64,000 bases of DNA, from the NCBI RefSeq assembly GCF_000002865.3, contig NW_001865041.1, positions 917,793-981,792 of the forward strand, read 5' to 3'. The notes below the pieces were generated by a model. It was not told the DNA's origin, did no database searches, and saw only the letters and a list, made by a program, of their open reading frames with translations. Shown in pieces: positions 56,201 through 62,200 of the stretch. The DNA comes from Monosiga brevicollis MX1. Lineage: Eukaryota > Opisthokonta > Choanoflagellata > Craspedida > Salpingoecidae. The translations under genes and the position numbers were made by a program. Each line of letters starts with the position of its first letter. The first letter of the stretch is position 1.

Positions 56201-59200
56201 GGCGCACGGTGTCAAGACCACCAAAGACGCGCATAAAGGTTCCAAAGCACTCATATTTCTCTGGTAGATGCAGCGTGCCGTGTTCGTAGACCACAATGTT
56301 CATCTCGACCTCGGTAAGATCAGGCAGTTGGACCACACCCACCTGATAGGGGCCAATGTGAAGAACAGCCGAGCGGTCGCCAATGAAGGTGTTGATGTGG
56401 AAGGCATTCAAATCGCTGCCACCGGGCAGCAAGGCCAGGTGGACGCCGTTGATAGCCTTGATATGGTCATAGTCGTGCGTTAGGTTGTAATTTGGAAACC
56501 AAGTGCGACCGACATCGCTGGTCGTCAAATCTGTATAAGCGCCATTGTTTTCGGGAATTAGCAACGATTTGGCGTTGGCACGACCACCCGCATCCAGCAC
56601 AAGCGTGCGGTTCACAACACCGTAGGCGAGGTGGCGCAGATACACTGTGCCGGCGCCACCGGCCTGTGAAGAGTAAGTGTTGGAAGAGGAAATGCCCGGG
56701 TAGGCATGGAACTCCCCGAACCACGCAGACATGTAGTGCCAATACAACGCAAGGCGACCACCAGCGCCGGCGCCACCAGCGCCAGCCGCATCGCCGCCAT
56801 TCACCTCAAACGTACCCCAGCCCAAAAGATCGTCAGTGGAGATGATCATGCTACCACCCGACCCTGAGCCAGCGGAAGATGAAGCACCGTTGGCGGAGAT
56901 GACGCCGTCAAGGCGCAGCTCATCGGCCACGTCCAAGTGAAGGTGACCACCGGCGAGAGCACCCGAGGTACCACCCCGTGAGCCAAGGGATGTGGGCCAC
57001 GAGAGGTTGCCATGTGCCAAGCTGTGCGGAGTGTTGCCGCCAGCACCGCCATACGAACCACCACAGGAGGATGTGCAGACGGTGTCCACGCGGAAAGTAG
57101 ACTCGCCGTCAGCTTCCAGACGCCCGTTCGTCTCGACCGTCAAATTCGGACAGATGAGATGAAGCGCAATTGCAGACACAGTACCGCCCCCCTCAATCAC
57201 CATGAGGCCATCGCGATGACCTGCCAACCCATCGCCCGCGACAGTCAGGTTGTACGAATCGCCCACATCAGCCGTGTTCGAGTTGAAGCGCCATGTGCCT
57301 CCCGACTGAATGTTGACGGCGACACAAGACACATCGCGGGGTGAGGATACCTCAAAAGTCCAAGTACCAGCGTTACCGACAACAATGTGCGCAAGGTGCG
57401 TGTCAACAGTGCCGAACACGCGCAAGTTGGCGTTCATAGTCAGGCTGGGAAAGCTGTACGATGGTTGGGAACGCCATTCAACAGTCTGCGCTGGCAAAAT
57501 CCACAAGCCTGACTCGTACACCAACGGCATGTACGAGACATTGTGGCGCTTCCAGGGCTCATAGGCATCATGTTCGAGCGTAAGACCCGCCCATACGTGA
57601 ACGTGACCGGTGCGATCGCCCGCAAAATCAGCGTATGTAAGACGGTGATCACCGGTTGAGGTGGTAGGGCTGTCAAAAGACAGGTGTGCGCCACCGTACA
57701 GCTCGACGAGGTTGAAACGAAAGACCCAGCTGCTAGCCGGAGGATTTAAGAAGGTGATGGCACCTGTCAGGCGCGAACTCGCTTCGTCGTTGGCCACGAC
57801 GGTGGTGCGCGTCCCGCGTCCCTCGTTGTCTACTCTGATGTTGCTAAAGTTGCGACCGTGGTCCAAGGTGTAGACAATGCCCGAAGCGCCATTTTCGTAC
57901 CCAGCACCGCCCTGGACAGAGGCCCGGTTGGTTCGGAATGAACCGCTGGCGTAGGCGACAAAAATGTAGCCACCCGCACCGCCACCGCTGTAAGCATCTG
58001 AACCGGAGTCACCACCCTGGCACTGGAGTGCACCCGTTGCGGTCAAGCCGTTCACACTCAGCCAGATGCTACCACCCGAGGCACCACCGTTGGCGTTGCC
58101 GTTCGATGAGGCAGCGTTGGCTCGCAGCACACCTTGCAATACCATGTTGGCTGAGACATGCAGCTGCATATAGCCACCACCGCGCCCAGCGCTGCCTCCT
58201 TGACTAGGGCCACCAGAGCCCCAGCGAGAGGGCAAAAAAGCCTCGATGGGCTCCTCCGAGAAGGATTGGTTGTAGTAGATGTGGCCATAAGGATCACTGC
58301 TATAGCGATTGCTGTTACCAGCGCCGCCCCGTCCAGCGTGAGAAGCACCCGAGGCGCGTGATGCATCGCGCATACCGATACTACCTGGGCCTTGGTTTGA
58401 GTAGTGTCCACTTGCGCTGACGTCGACTACACCTGAACCCGTCACCATGAACGTGGGCAAAGACATGGCCAAAGAACCGGCTTGCAGCGTACCACTGACG
58501 GTGGCGCGTTGAGAAAGGCGAATGTACGAGTGGCCAGTCCCAGCGGTTGTGGGGAACTCGGCATCAATTGGGGAGCGCTCCGAACCCTGAAAGTACAGGT
58601 TCATGGTGGCGCCCGAATCGATGGCAAGCCAGTCACCGTCCCAGACCGACGTTCGAAACAATGGTTTCATGGCGCGCACCGTGCCCGCATGTATGTGGGC
58701 CGTGTCAATGCGATAGGGATTGATGGGGAAAAACTGAAAGAGAGCAGCAGAGTTGGACAACGACAAATGCTTCCAATGGTCTTGACAATCTGATTGAATG
58801 CTAAAAAGACCACCGTAGACCTGCCCGTTAATGTAGACCTCGTCCACGCAGATAGAGCTCCAGTTGGTGTAGGAAGGGTTGGCCACGTTGGATTGCGTGA
58901 CTGCGTTGATGTTGCTCACGCGTTTACGATGGTCAAAGAAGACATCACCGGTGCTTGCAACGCTGATGCCAGTAAGCAGGCCACCAGTTTGGCTGCGAAT
59001 GTGCGTGTGCGAGGCAAGCTCGAGTACGCCTGACACGTTGATCAGGTTGCTGCGCAGGAAAGTGTTGTAAGCCTCCATGGTGAGACGGGAATTGGCATCC
59101 TGCACATCGAGCTGATCCACAGCCAAGTCGAAGTAGCCAGCATACATGATGCCCGTATTGTTGACAATCAGGGTTTGACCGCCAGTGGCAAAGCTAAAGC

Positions 59201-62200
59201 GGGACGGTGGCTGGGCTGCCCACGCACCCGCACCGTCCGTGCACGACGAACGCGATGAGTAAGTATCACTGCTGCAGCCATGGCCATCATAATCGAGCCA
59301 CAGCAGCGCGTTGTTGACCGTAATGCTCTGCGTCACGGCAAAGTTGACCGGGTCCCAAATTCGGAGGATGCTATTGGAAGTCAGATCGATCGTGACGATG
59401 TATGCGGCGTAACCAGCGGAGAGGGGCGCAAAGCTCCATTCACCATACGAGCTAAGGCTGGCCATCATGACATCAGGCAAAAGTTGGCCGGCGCGAAAGT
59501 TTCCGCGGTTTGAGACGACAATGTCGTTTGCCAACAGGCGAGAGCCGTTCACCGAGCTCCAGGCGCGACTGGCGCTATGACCCTGCATGTCCCAGATCAT
59601 GGTGCCATAATCGAGCACTGCTACACTGTCGCACCTTTCTGTGGCAACCGCGCCCGTAAGGCTGGTTGTACTTAGCACCTCCAGATCGCCAGCCACACTG
59701 ACTGAGTCACATTGCCACACGTCGTGGGCGGTATCAAAGGTGACCTTGCCGCCACGAGCAGAGCTAGATGAACCCATAACGTTGAGTGCGGAGCAAACTA
59801 TCTCAGCATAACCAAAGTGCGCTTCACCGTGGGTGACGCTGATTGTCAGGCCGGTGCTGTTCGTGCCGAGAAGCGACGGGTCGGCGCTGTGCCATGCGCG
59901 TGGGCTCACAGCGTGGCCCTTGCTATCGAGTTGAAAAACGCTGGACGAGCTGGTGATGGTCAAGCTGTTGAGGCCACACAGGTTCACGGACGTAGCCACG
60001 GTCAAGTCACCGTTGCTGGACAATGTGATTGCGCCAATGTGGTGAGGAGCGCTGGTGCTGGCAGGTTCAAATGTCATGGCACCGTTGGTGATGGAAAGGG
60101 AGTCAATGCCAGGCCAAGTACTCGCCAAGCGCCCGGCACTGAGCGTGCCATAGACCGTCACCTGCGCAACGTACAGCACCGAGTTGGCTCCAGCCGTCCA
60201 CGTGTTGGAAGCAGCGTGGCCGAGGGAGTCCAAGGTTAAGCGACCCGACGACCCAATGGTCAGCGAGTCGGCGCGCTCGGTGAAGATGCGGTCACTGAAC
60301 GTTGTTTGCTTGTTGATCACCATATTGCCATTAATGGTGGCTGTGTTAAATGCGGTGTGATAATTGGCAGCCTCAAACTCAAGAACGCAGCCAGCATCCA
60401 CGTGCAGCGTCTTCGTGTTGAGACTGAGCAAGCTGCCGTCCAACCTGCACGTGCGGCCCGTCACAAAAGACAGAGTCACGTCCAAGTCACCATCCTCAGG
60501 GCGTCCAATAACGCTGGCCGCACGCTCGATTCGGTTGACGGTGCCTGCCAGGCCCTCAGCATCCAAAGTAAGCTGGCCCGTCACCGTTACCGAAGTCAAC
60601 TGCATAAATTGAATGGGCTTTTCAGCTGTGAACGTGCCATCTACGCTGAGGCTCTGCAAGTGCCAGGGCGTGCCGGCGGAGACGGGGTCTAACTTTAATA
60701 CACCAGAAGATTGCACCGTAACAGCGGTGGTCGCGGCCGAGGTGATGAAATGCACCAGACCAAAGCTTGCAGTGCCCGAAACGGTGAGCTGGGCCAAGAA
60801 GAGGCCAGAAGAATCTTCACTGGACCATGAGCCCAGCTGCCCGCCAAGGTAGTCCAACTCAAAACGGCCGCGCGTGTTCACAGTGACAGTCGTGGCTGCA
60901 GCCGAGAAGCCGCTCAAGGATGTTGGCTTCAAGAAGAACAAATTGGCGTACGTCACGGAGAGCGTGTCGATGCGAGTGGTGCCCGAGGCCTCAACGACCA
61001 ACTCTGCCGTCTTGGACGGCGAGTTTTGGCCGGCCAAGGTCAAGGTATTGACAGAGAGCGTTGACTTGCCAAGCAAAACGTCTGCATCAAGCAAGACGGA
61101 GAGGGAGGAGGCGGTCACCACTGAAGCCTCTGGGGCCCATTGCGTCAGGACCACATGCACGACGCCCTTGACGCCCTGGCTGTCAACAAAGGGATAATCG
61201 CCCGGGGCAGCAAAGTTACGGATGCAACGGTAGGAAGCGCCGGAAGCACAGGCCGCAATGCTGGCGTTGCTAAACGTGAGACCGGTTTGGTAATTGTGCC
61301 AATGAAAATCGATACGATCGTCAAGTGCAATGGTGATCTCGGCCACAGCCAGGGGATTGGCGGGAGGCCAGGCCAGGGCATGTGCCTTGGGGCCTTGATT
61401 GTGAGCATCCAGTTTCAAGACGGAGGCAGCGGTCACGGTCAACGTCGATACAGTCAAATCTGCGGACATGTCAAAGGCCACTGTCGAGCTGCCAGTCACA
61501 GTCAAACTGTCAAGTGATACATCGTAGCTGCTTGCATGGCTTTCATCTGCGTGAAACCAAAGAATACTGGCGCCCTGCACCGTAAGACTGCCGTCGTCTA
61601 TGGAGGCACGACTGGCAGCTGGCCCCAGCTCCACCCGAGCCGCGTTGAGCGTCACAAGCGAGTTGCTGCCCAAAGCGAGACTTCCGTTGAGCAGAGCAAT
61701 GCCGGAAAGCGTCTTGGCGCCAGTGAGGTGGTTCAGGTCCAACACGCTACCAGTTCCACTGAGCATGCGACCAGTGAACGTCGAACCCAGGCGAAGAGTC
61801 TGGGTATCGTGGAGGACGAAAGCACCCGCTTCTGCGTTGAGCACACCGACGCTCAGAGTGTCAGTGGCGCTGCCTGCCGAAGCAACGGCACCATGAAGCA
61901 GCGTCAAGGTGTTAATAGTGCGATCGATGCCCCCGCCAAGGTTCATCCAGTAAGAGCCTGACAGGGGTACAACGCCGCGCTGATCATCAACGGCCTGCGA
62001 AGCAAAGGCGGTGTTGACATCAAAGTCGATGAAATTATGAAGCGATCCAGGATCGAGGATGAGTTCACCCGTAGCAAAATAGATTACGCCAGGGCCACCG
62101 GGTGCTGAGTAGGCACCACGATTCACTGTCACTTGAAAGCTGCAGTATTCTCCGGCCAGGTACGCAAAGACGCGAGTCGTGCCGAGATGAAAGGTAGTGC

